DNA of 64,000 bases from Hoeflea marina (GTDB taxonomy: Bacteria; Pseudomonadota; Alphaproteobacteria; Rhizobiales; Rhizobiaceae), in contig NZ_QGTR01000001.1 of NCBI RefSeq assembly GCF_003182275.1, forward strand, positions 1,390,606-1,454,605, in the 5' to 3' direction. Made by a program: the position numbers and the translations under genes. Positions 20,039 to 27,083 of the stretch are shown one piece after another. Below the pieces are notes generated by a model that saw only the letters and a list, made by a program, of their open reading frames with translations, did no database searches and was not told where the DNA came from. The first letter of the stretch is position 1, and each line of letters begins with the position of its first letter.

Positions 20039-20706
20039 CAGTTCATCCCCAGTGACCGGCGCACCCGGCGTTCGAAGACGCGGATCAGCCAGGCGGTCGG
20101 CAGTGAAATGGCAAGGAAGATGACCCCGACCAGTGTGAAGGGCTCGAGGAAGCGGTAGCTCTCCGAGCCGATGGCATTGGCCGTGTGCATCAGTTCGGCC
20201 ACCCCGATGACGCTGAGCATCGGCGTGTCCTTGAAGATGCCGACCAGATAGTTCCCCATGCCGGCGAGCGCGGTGGGCAGCGCCTGCGGGATGATCACCC
20301 GGAAATAGGTCCGCGCGGTGGACAGGTTGAGGGCGGTGGCCGCCTCCCACTGGCCGCGCGGCACCGCCTCGATGCCGCCGCGGTAGACCTCGGAGAGATA
20401 GGCGGCGTAATGCAGGCCGATCGCGGCCATGCCGGACACCCAGGGCGACAGCCGGATGCCGAATTGCGGCCCGACATAGAAGATGAAGAAGATCTGCAGC
20501 ACCAGCGGCGTCGAGCGGATGAACTCGACCAGTTCGCGTACCACCATGGTCAGGATCCGCGACGGCGTGCGTTGCGCCAGAGCGAAGACCAGCCCCAGCA
20601 CCATGGCAATGCCGTAGCCCAGAAGTGCGGCGATCAGCGTGTTGCCGGTGGCCCAGATCAGCCGCGGCAGGATCTCCCAGACGAAGTCCCAGCGCCAGTC
20701 AAACAT
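20038..20706 (-). CDS. ehuD: Ectoine/hydroxyectoine ABC transporter permease
   Basis: This 222-residue inner-membrane permease of the HisM/GlnP family has about five membrane segments. The cytoplasmic EAA loop, here GQWEAATALNLSTARTYFRV followed by IIPQALPTALAG, docks the ATPase. It starts one base after the ehuC stop and shares a base with the ehuA start. With ehuC it should form the heterodimeric channel. Assignment as EhuD rather than EhuC follows gene order; the two are homologous. Confidence 0.88.
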   Translation of the reverse strand: MFDWRWDFVWEILPRLIWATGNTLIAALLGYGIAMVLGLVFALAQRTPSRILTMVVRELVEFIRSTPLVLQIFFIFYVGPQFGIRLSPWVSGMAAIGLHYAAYLSEVYRGGIEAVPRGQWEAATALNLSTARTYFRVIIPQALPTALAGMGNYLVGIFKDTPMLSVIGVAELMHTANAIGSESYRFLEPFTLVGVIFLAISLPTAWLIRVFERRVRRSLGMN

Positions 20707-20707
20707 C

Positions 20708-21373
20708 TCAGCCCCTCCCCAGCATGCGCAGCGAGCGGCGCTCGAGCCAGCGCATCGACGGCGTGATGCCGAAGCGGGCGACGATGTAGTAGATGATCAG
20801 CGCCGTGCCGAAGGACTGCGCCGACAGGAAGGTGGAGCCGTTGATCTGCTTGGCCTGGAACATCAGGTCCGCCACCGCGATCAGCGAGACCAGCGCCGTG
20901 CCCTTGAGCAGTTCGATGAACAGGTTTCCCCATGGCGGCAGCATGACCACGATCGCCTGCGGCAGGATGATGCGGATCATCCGCTTGGCGGGCGACATGT
21001 TGAGCGCCAGGGCCGCCTCCCACTGGCCGCGCGGCACCGACTTGATGGCGCCGCGAACCAGTTCGGCGCCATAGGCGCCCAGATTCATGCCCACGGTGAT
21101 ATAGCCGGCGGTGAATTTTTCCAGCGTGATGCCGAACAGCGGCAGCACGAAGAAGATCCAGTAGAGCTGCACCAGCAGCGATGTGCCGCGGAAGATCTCG
21201 ATATAGGTGGTGGCAATGCCGCGCACGACCATGCTCGGCGACAGCTTCATCAGCGCCGCGGCAAAGGCGATGGCGACCGCAAGCAGGCCGGCCAGCACCG
21301 TCAGCGCGATTGTGATGAGCGTGCCGGTCATCAGCCTCGGACCATAGGTCGTCAGGAACTCGATATAGCTCAT
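20708..21373 (-). CDS. ehuC: Ectoine/hydroxyectoine ABC transporter permease
   Basis: This 221-residue permease is homologous to the next gene. It has an N-terminal membrane segment (LITIALTVLAGLLAVAIAF) and an EAA loop reading GQWEAALALNMSPAKRMIRI, then ILPQAIVVMLPPWGN. It follows ehuB after 147 nt, a gap that could hold an mRNA-processing or attenuation hairpin separating the highly expressed binding protein from the membrane components. Its stop lies one base before the ehuD start. Confidence 0.88.
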   Translation of the reverse strand: MSYIEFLTTYGPRLMTGTLITIALTVLAGLLAVAIAFAAALMKLSPSMVVRGIATTYIEIFRGTSLLVQLYWIFFVLPLFGITLEKFTAGYITVGMNLGAYGAELVRGAIKSVPRGQWEAALALNMSPAKRMIRIILPQAIVVMLPPWGNLFIELLKGTALVSLIAVADLMFQAKQINGSTFLSAQSFGTALIIYYIVARFGITPSMRWLERRSLRMLGRG

Positions 21374-21520
21374 GCGAGCCTCCGCATCCGAAAAGATATG
21401 GCCGCCGTGACCGGCATGTCGGTCGCGGCCCGCAGGGCGGGCCGCAACTCAGTCTCTCCGCCTCGGCCGGCGGGCAAGGCCCGCCCCGAATGTGCGGGCG
21501 TCCGGCACCCGCAGGGCGCC

Positions 21521-22369
21521 CTAGCGGTTGGCGCAGACCCACTCGAGCTTGACGTCGCCCGGCAGCTGCGCCTCGCTGTAGCCGTATTCCTCGACCGCCT
21601 TCATCATCTCGGGTGAGCCCAGATACTTGGCCTGAGCCTCGTTGAACTTGGCCAGGAAATCCCGGTCTGCCTCGCGGAAGCCGATGCCGACCCAGTTCTT
21701 GGTCCATTCCGGCAGTGCGTTCGGATCGGTGACTTCGAGCGCACCATCGGATTCCTTGGCCAGGTTCTGCGCGGTGAAGAACGTCACGGCGCCGGCGTCG
21801 GCGCGACCGGCCTTGACCGCGGCGAGAATTTCCGTCGGTCCGGGAACCTGCATCACCTTGTCGTCCGGCACACCTTCCTTCTTGGCCGCCTCGACCGAGT
21901 TGTAGCCGGCGCCGGTAACAAGAATGCCGTCCTTGTCCTTGATGTCCTGGTAATTGGAAATCCCCTTCGGATTGCCCTTGGGAACGATGAAGGCGTCGCC
22001 CATTGTGCCCATCGGCTCGGAGAAGGCCATGTTCTCGCAGCGGCTCTTGAGAATGTTCATGCCGCCGGTGATGATGTCGAAGCGGTTGGCGTTGAGACCC
22101 GGGATCAGGCCGCCCCATTCGGTGACGACCGGCTCGACCTTGTCGATCCCCATCGTGCCGAGCACGCCCAGCACATACGCGTTGACGAAGCCCTTTGGCT
22201 CGCCGGATTCGCCCGGATAGGCGAATGGAATTTCGTTTGCGAAACCAAGGCGGACCGGTTCGCCGCTGGCAATCCGGTCACTCAGTTCCCCGGCCTGCGA
22301 GGCCGTCGCTGCGACGATGAAAGTCATCACCGCGGTGGCGAATAGTCCGGTTAGAAATCGGCTTTTCAT
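21521..22369 (-). CDS. ehuB: Ectoine/hydroxyectoine ABC transporter substrate-binding protein
   Basis: This 282-residue family 3 binding protein starts with a signal peptide (LTGLFATAVMTFIVAATASQAG). Its mature sequence follows the EhuB pattern: VRLGFANEIPFAYPGESGE, VVTEWGGLIPGLNANRFDII, and a C-terminal half with VGIGFREADRDFLAKFNEA. The two lobes trap the ligand in the periplasm. ATG 22369 has a GGAGGG site. It is the first gene of the minus-strand import and degradation operon and is divergent from the ectoine hydrolase gene. The GntR-type palindromes between them point to shared induction. Confidence 0.9.
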   Translation of the reverse strand: MKSRFLTGLFATAVMTFIVAATASQAGELSDRIASGEPVRLGFANEIPFAYPGESGEPKGFVNAYVLGVLGTMGIDKVEPVVTEWGGLIPGLNANRFDIITGGMNILKSRCENMAFSEPMGTMGDAFIVPKGNPKGISNYQDIKDKDGILVTGAGYNSVEAAKKEGVPDDKVMQVPGPTEILAAVKAGRADAGAVTFFTAQNLAKESDGALEVTDPNALPEWTKNWVGIGFREADRDFLAKFNEAQAKYLGSPEMMKAVEEYGYSEAQLPGDVKLEWVCANR

Positions 22370-22407
22370 TGTGCCCTCCTGGCTGGTTGCGTGCCTTTTT
22401 TGGTCAC

Positions 22408-22419
22408 GTTATATACAAC
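22408..22419. promoter_or_regulatory. Degenerate GntR-type site near ehuB
   Basis: GTTATATACAAC matches the two perfect palindromes at 22491 and 22514 at 9 of 12 positions and keeps both outer GTT/AAC arms. It lies 39 bp upstream of the ehuB start, about where its promoter should be. Binding is inferred. Confidence 0.4.
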
Positions 22420-22490
22420 TCTTGCCGAACGTCAAAAAAAGTCAATCCTTAAATGGATTTTCTCGTTTCATTTCCGGTTTTTTCGTGCAT

Positions 22491-22525
22491 GTTGTGCACA
22501 ACGTGGAATGCTCGTTGTGCACAAC
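22491..22525. promoter_or_regulatory. Twin GntR (FadR-type) operators in the ehuB-doeA spacer
   Basis: Two perfect copies of the palindrome GTTGTGCACAAC lie at 22491-22502 and 22514-22525, spaced 23 bp centre to centre. The TTGTnnACAA core fits the TnGT-ACnA pattern of FadR-subfamily GntR regulators, and such a gene is linked (24945). They are 42 bp and more upstream of the doeA start. Confidence 0.7.
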
Positions 22526-22566
22526 GCCTAAAAATCACGCAGAAACCGCCCCTCATGGAGAGCCCT

Positions 22567-23751
22567 ATGGCCGCACTGGATTTGCCGTTCTCACGCGCCG
22601 AATATGACCGACGGCTGGCCAAGGTCCGCGCCGCCATGAGCGAGCGCGGCATCGACGTTCTGTTTGTCGAGGACCCCTCCAACATGGCCTGGCTCACCGG
22701 CTATGACGGCTGGTCCTTCTACGTCCACCAGGGCGTGCTGGTGTTTCCCGACCAGGATCCGGTCTGGTGGGGCCGCCGCCAGGACGGCAACGGCGCCGTC
22801 CGCACCGTCTGGATGGATGGCGAGCGCATCCGGCCCTATGCCGACAACTACGTGCAGTCGGCGACCCGCCATCCGATGCAGCACCTGGCCGACATCATCA
22901 AGGAATCCGGCGGCGGCGCCCGCCGCATCGGCCTGGAGCTCGAGAACTACTATTTCTCCGCCAAGGCCTATCTGACCCTGCGCGAGGCGCTGCCGCACGC
23001 GGAACTGATCGACGCCACGGCGCTGGTCAACTGGCAGCGCGGCGTCAAGTCCGCCGAGGAGATCGCCTTCATGCGCCGGGCGGCACGGATTTCGGAGAAG
23101 ATCGTCGACGGCATCGTCGAGCGCATCGAGCCCGGCATGGCCAAGAACGAGCTGGTCGCCAGCATACTCGGCGACGCGGTCCGCGGTGCCGACGGCCACT
23201 GGGGCGACTATGCGGCCATCGTGCCGCTGTTGCCGAGCGGCTCGGACGCCGCCGCACCGCACCTGACCTGGGACGGCCGCCCTTTCGTCAAGGGCGAGGG
23301 CACCTTCTTCGAGATCGCCGGCTGCTACCGCCGCTACCATGTCCCCTTCTGCCGCACCGTGTTCCTGGGCAAGCCCGGCGACGAGATCCTGCGCGCCGAG
23401 GCGGCCCTGGTCGAAGGGCTCGAAGCCGGCCTTGAGGCGGCGCGCCCGGGCAACCGCGCCTGCGACATCGCCAATGCGCTGGCAGCCCCCCTGGAGCGCG
23501 CCGGCATCGAGCGCGGCGCCCGCTGCGGCTACCCGATCGGCATTTCCTATCCGCCGGACTGGGGCGAGCGAACAATTTCGCTCCGCAGCGAGGACGAAAC
23601 CGTGCTTGAGCCCGGCATGACCTTCCACTTCATGCCCGGCCTCTGGATGGACACCTGGGGCATGGAGATCACCGAGAGCATCCTCATCCGCGAGGACGGC
23701 GCCGCCGAATGCCTCTGCGACCGCCCGCGCAAGATGTTTGTCAAGGATTGA
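22567..23751 (+). CDS. doeA: Ectoine hydrolase (M24 metallopeptidase family)
   Basis: This 394-residue creatinase/prolidase-fold enzyme matches DoeA (EutD), which opens the ectoine ring to give N-acetyl-2,4-diaminobutyrate. Hallmarks are LPFSRAEYDRRLAKVR, NMAWLTGYDGWSFYVHQGV, NYYFSAKAYLTL and FFEIAGCYRRYHVPFCRTVF. The M24 metal ligands appear altered, as is usual in this pita-bread subgroup. ATG 22567 has GGAG at proper spacing; ATG 22555 is the alternative. It is transcribed away from ehuB and runs straight into the deacetylase gene. Two GntR-type palindromes lie in its promoter region. Confidence 0.92.
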   Translation: MAALDLPFSRAEYDRRLAKVRAAMSERGIDVLFVEDPSNMAWLTGYDGWSFYVHQGVLVFPDQDPVWWGRRQDGNGAVRTVWMDGERIRPYADNYVQSATRHPMQHLADIIKESGGGARRIGLELENYYFSAKAYLTLREALPHAELIDATALVNWQRGVKSAEEIAFMRRAARISEKIVDGIVERIEPGMAKNELVASILGDAVRGADGHWGDYAAIVPLLPSGSDAAAPHLTWDGRPFVKGEGTFFEIAGCYRRYHVPFCRTVFLGKPGDEILRAEAALVEGLEAGLEAARPGNRACDIANALAAPLERAGIERGARCGYPIGISYPPDWGERTISLRSEDETVLEPGMTFHFMPGLWMDTWGMEITESILIREDGAAECLCDRPRKMFVKD

Positions 23752-23776
23752 CCAACCAGTGACCGACCCAGCAGCC

Positions 23777-24958
23777 ATGAGCATGACAGACCGGACCGTC
23801 GCGATCCTGCGCGATCTGGTGGCCATCCCCACCGTCTCCATCGACAGCAATCTGGAGCTGATCACCTATGCCGCCGAACGGCTGACCGAATGCGGTGCGC
23901 GCATCATGATCATGCGCGACGAGACCGGGCAGAAGGCCAATCTGTTCGGCAGTCTCGGCCCCGAGGAGGACGGCGGCATCGTGCTTTCCGGCCACACCGA
24001 CGTGGTGCCGGTGCTTGACCAGGACTGGATCGGCGACCCCTTCGAGATGCGCGAGGAGGACGGCCGGCTCTACGGCCGCGGCACCTGCGACATGAAGGGC
24101 TTCATTGCCGCGGCGCTGGCCATGGCGCCGGAATTCGCCCGCCGCGACCTCCGCCGTCCGGTGCATTTCGCCTTCACCTACGACGAGGAGACCGCCTGCT
24201 TCGGCGCCCGCCACCTGGTGCGCGAGCTCGAGACCAGCGGCTTCCGTCCCTCGGTGGCGATCATCGGCGAGCCGACGATGATGAAGGTGATCGAGGGCCA
24301 CAAGGGCTGCTTCGAATACACCACCAGCTTCACCGGCCGGCCCGGCCACGGCTCGGCGCCCGACCGCGGCGTCAACGCGGTGGAATACGCCGTGCGCTAC
24401 ATCACCAGGATGATGGAACTCGGCGAGGCGATGAAGGCGCGCGCGCCGGCCGGCAGCCGTTACGACCCGCCCTGGACCACCCTGCAGGCCGGCCACATCC
24501 ATGGCGGCGTCGCCCGCAACGTCATCCCGGGCCACTGCCATGTCGAATGGGAGATGCGTCCGGTCGCCAATGCCGACGCGCGCATGGTCAAGGCGGAGCT
24601 TGCCAGCTACTGCAGCGACGTGCTGCTGCCGGCCATGCACGCCATCGCCCCCGAAGCCGACATCGTCACCACCACCATCGGCGAGATCGCCGGGCTCGAG
24701 CCGGTGTCCGACAACGAAGCCCGGCGCATCGTCTTCGAACTCACCGGCGAGACCGAAGCCGACGTGGTGCCGTTCGGCACCGAGGCCGGCATCTTCCAGG
24801 AATTCGGCATGACCGTTGTCGTCTGCGGCCCGGGCTCGATCGACCAGGCCCACAAGCAGAACGAATATGTCGCCATCGAGCAGTTGCAACGCTGCCTCAA
24901 CATGCTAACCGGATTGGCAGAGAAACTCGAGACACCGCGAGACAATGGCTCCCCGTAA
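23777..24958 (+). CDS. ArgE-like M20 deacetylase in place of the usual ectoine-pathway deacetylase
   Basis: This 393-residue M20 zinc hydrolase of the acetylornithine deacetylase group has its metal ligands in GHTDVVPV, GRGTCDMKGF, DEETACFGAR and the C-terminal QAHKQNEYV. A dimerisation domain opens around HKGCFEYTTSFTGRPGHGS. Canonical ectoine clusters carry an unrelated AstE/AspA-type deacetylase (EutE/DoeB) at this position. N-acetyl-2,4-diaminobutyrate is one methylene shorter than N-acetylornithine, so this enzyme probably does that step. The start is uncertain: ATG 23777, or GTG 23759, or TTG 23738 overlapping doeA. Its 3' end overlaps the regulator gene by 14 nt. Confidence 0.87.
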   Translation: MSMTDRTVAILRDLVAIPTVSIDSNLELITYAAERLTECGARIMIMRDETGQKANLFGSLGPEEDGGIVLSGHTDVVPVLDQDWIGDPFEMREEDGRLYGRGTCDMKGFIAAALAMAPEFARRDLRRPVHFAFTYDEETACFGARHLVRELETSGFRPSVAIIGEPTMMKVIEGHKGCFEYTTSFTGRPGHGSAPDRGVNAVEYAVRYITRMMELGEAMKARAPAGSRYDPPWTTLQAGHIHGGVARNVIPGHCHVEWEMRPVANADARMVKAELASYCSDVLLPAMHAIAPEADIVTTTIGEIAGLEPVSDNEARRIVFELTGETEADVVPFGTEAGIFQEFGMTVVVCGPGSIDQAHKQNEYVAIEQLQRCLNMLTGLAEKLETPRDNGSP

Positions 24959-25637
24959 ACCCGCCCGCAGCAAGACCTCCCCGCCCGAGAGCGCCGCGCG
25001 CAAGCGCTTCGACGCGCTCTACGGGAAGCTGAGGTCGCGGATCTGCCTGCTCGACTACCCGCCGGGTTCGCGGCTGAGCGAGGAAGTGCTGGCGGCCGAG
25101 TTCGGCGTCAGCCGCACGCCGCTTCGGCGCGTGCTGGGCCGGCTCGAGGCGGAAGGCCTGCTGCGCTCCGAACATGGCGTCGGCACCATCGTCACCGATG
25201 TCGACATCGAGGAGATGGCCCAGGTCTATCATCTGCGCATGGAACTGGCCGAACTCATCGGCAAGCTCTCGCCGGTGCCGCCCTCGCCCGCCACCCTCGC
25301 CCTCTTCCGCCATCTGCGCGACCAGGCGCACGAACTGATCAAGGCGCCCGACCCGCGTGCATTCACCCGCATCAACGGCGAGTTCTGGGACGCGTTGCTG
25401 CTCCTGACCGACAACGAGCCGCTCAGGGAGATCTCGGAACGGCTCTATTACCAGACCACCCGCATCTGGCTCAAGTCGATCCCGCACATGGACCTCGCCG
25501 ACGAAGTGGCCATCTTCGCCCGCGAGACCGCCGACATCCAGGCCGCCGTCGCCCTTGGCGACATCCGCTCGGTGGGCCTCATCCGCCGCGCCCACATTTC
25601 GATGAGCTTCCTGAGGCTGCGCCGGGCGACCGGTTGA
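24945..25637 (+). CDS. GntR family regulator with FCD domain, likely ectoine-cluster regulator
   Basis: This 230-residue protein has an N-terminal GntR winged helix (LSEEVLAAEFGVSRTPLRRV, then LGRLEAEGLLRSEHGVG) and an all-helical FCD-type effector domain. It overlaps the deacetylase gene by 14 nt, so it is made together with the degradation enzymes. The FadR-type palindromes upstream of doeA and ehuB are good candidates for its targets. Ectoine clusters usually use EnuR, a GntR protein of the MocR type with an aminotransferase-like domain. That domain is absent here. The effector, possibly acetyl-diaminobutyrate or diaminobutyrate, is inferred. Confidence 0.86.
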   Translation: MAPRKPARSKTSPPESAARKRFDALYGKLRSRICLLDYPPGSRLSEEVLAAEFGVSRTPLRRVLGRLEAEGLLRSEHGVGTIVTDVDIEEMAQVYHLRMELAELIGKLSPVPPSPATLALFRHLRDQAHELIKAPDPRAFTRINGEFWDALLLLTDNEPLREISERLYYQTTRIWLKSIPHMDLADEVAIFARETADIQAAVALGDIRSVGLIRRAHISMSFLRLRRATG

Positions 25638-25727
25638 CCTGAGTCGGTGCGGCGGATTGCACAGACGCGGGTCAACCCGGCGCCGGCGCCGGCCTCTGGC
25701 GGCAGCTCTCCTGGCATCCGCACAGGC

Positions 25728-26174
25728 TCAGCCCTGAGCGGGCTTCCAGTCGGCGGGCGGGATGACATTGACCATCCAGGGGATGCCGAAGCGGTCGATC
25801 AGCGAGCCGAAGCCGGGCGACCAGAACGTCTCGCCGAACGGCATGACGGCGGTGCCGCCTTCGGCGAGCTCATCGAACCAGCGTTTTGCCTCGGCGCTGT
25901 CACCGGTGTGCAGGGTGACGTCGAAGCCGTTCTTGGGCCTGCCGATGTTGGGCGCCCATCCTGCGTCCATGTCGGCGCCCATCAGCGCCTGGTCGCCGAC
26001 CTCGAGCCAGCAGTGCATCAGCCATGACTTGTACTTCTCGTCGCTGATCGGCATGTCGGGGGGCGCATCGCCATAGGCCATGGCGGCGGTGATCTTCCCG
26101 CCCAGCACCCTGGCGTAGAACTCGAATGCCTCGCGGCACTGGCCCTGGAAGCTCAGGCTGGTCACGATCTTCAT
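25728..26174 (-). CDS. VOC family protein (PhnB/glyoxalase-bleomycin resistance fold)
   Basis: This 148-residue protein has the paired beta-alpha-beta-beta-beta modules of the PhnB-like VOC group. It opens with SLSFQGQCREAFEFYARVLG and closes with GETFWSPGFGSLIDRFGIPW. Such proteins bind small ligands or act as dioxygenase-like metalloenzymes. The specific role is unknown. It is divergent from a MarR gene, with a large perfect palindrome between them, so it is probably the regulated target of that MarR protein. It is convergent with the GntR gene. Confidence 0.85.
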   Translation of the reverse strand: MKIVTSLSFQGQCREAFEFYARVLGGKITAAMAYGDAPPDMPISDEKYKSWLMHCWLEVGDQALMGADMDAGWAPNIGRPKNGFDVTLHTGDSAEAKRWFDELAEGGTAVMPFGETFWSPGFGSLIDRFGIPWMVNVIPPADWKPAQG

Positions 26175-26232
26175 GGTCGTCTCCTCTCGATGGGCGCCTG
26201 TCTTGCATGTCGCGCCGGTTGACTTGTCCGGA

Positions 26233-26254
26233 TTTACGTTGATATCAACGTAAA
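26233..26254. promoter_or_regulatory. 22-bp perfect palindrome, probable MarR operator
   Basis: The palindrome has arms TTTACGTTGAT and ATCAACGTAAA with no spacer. It lies 24 bp before the MarR start and 58 bp before the VOC start. The inner TTGATATCAA has the size and A/T-rich symmetry of MarR-family operators. Confidence 0.75.
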
Positions 26255-26278
26255 GATGCCACGGATGTCAAGCCCGAG

Positions 26279-26764
26279 ATGACCCTGCCCGCCGCCCCGG
26301 CCCCCGCCAACCATGACTACGCGACCACGCTTCTGGTGCGCGACACCTGCCTGTGCCTGCATGCGCAGCGGGCGGCGCGGGCGCTTGCCCGTCGCTTCGA
26401 CGTGGCACTCAGGCCGGCCGGCATCACCAGTGGCCAGTTCTCGCTGCTCAATGCGCTCAACCGGCCCGAACCGCCGACCCTCGGCAGCGTCGCGGCGCTG
26501 CTGGCGATGGACCGCACAACGCTCACCGCCAATCTCAAGCCCCTGCATCGACTTGGCCTCGTCGACACCCTGGCCGATCCGGGCGACCGTCGCGTCCGGC
26601 TCATGCGGTTGACGCCGGCCGGCCGGTCGGTCCTGGCGGCGGCGGTGCCGATCTGGCGGAAATTGCACGCGGAGATCGAGACGACACTATCCGATCCCGA
26701 GCGCCTGCGATCGGATCTGAACGGACTCTCGGAGGCCGGCGGCCAGGGCGGCGGCGGCGGCTGA
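26279..26764 (+). CDS. MarR family transcriptional regulator
   Basis: This 161-residue winged-helix regulator has an N-terminal dimerisation helix (CLCLHAQRAARALARRFDVA) and the DNA-binding core (ITSGQFSLLNALNR, SVAALLAMDRTTLTANLKPL). The wing ends in DPGDRRVRLMRLTPAGR. It ends in a glycine-rich tail. It is divergent from the VOC gene, and the 22-bp palindrome in between indicates autorepression plus control of that gene. The signal is unknown; phenolic ligands or oxidation are typical for the family. Confidence 0.88.
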   Translation: MTLPAAPAPANHDYATTLLVRDTCLCLHAQRAARALARRFDVALRPAGITSGQFSLLNALNRPEPPTLGSVAALLAMDRTTLTANLKPLHRLGLVDTLADPGDRRVRLMRLTPAGRSVLAAAVPIWRKLHAEIETTLSDPERLRSDLNGLSEAGGQGGGGG

Positions 26765-26947
26765 CGCTCTTCACGGACCGGGCCGGCCGTGCTGGCCGCG
26801 ACTGTCGACAAGGCATCGAAAGCCGTTTGCGCCCGTCGCCGAACGATCCGTCCGGCCCTGTCGGGATGCGCATCCCGAGCGACCGCGGAACGCACCACGC
26901 TGGAACGCCTGTGTGCGTCGCCAGGGCCTGCTCCCTGATTTATGTTG

Positions 26948-26972
26948 CCCGAAACCGCGCGGCGGTTTCGGG
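26948..26972 (+). terminator. Hairpin downstream of the MarR gene
   Basis: CCCGAAACCGC at 26948-26958 pairs with GCGGTTTCGGG at 26962-26972 around a 3-base loop. No T-run follows, so intrinsic termination is uncertain. It lies 183 nt behind the MarR stop in a 319-bp spacer that otherwise shows no gene. Confidence 0.4.
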
Positions 26973-27051
26973 GTCACGACATGCAGAATTGCGAACAGCC
27001 AGGGCGCACAAAGAACCCTCTGTCTCTTTGAATCCAGGTCATCTTATCTCC

Positions 27052-27073
27052 GATCAGGCGATTCCGCCTGATC
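27052..27073 (-). terminator. Hairpin directly behind the autotransporter gene
   Basis: GATCAGGCG and CGCCTGATC form a 9-bp stem with a 4-base loop, 10 nt past the autotransporter stop codon. A T-run is lacking. It could end transcription or protect the 3' end of the very long mRNA. Confidence 0.45.
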
Positions 27074-27083
27074 GCGGGATGCT

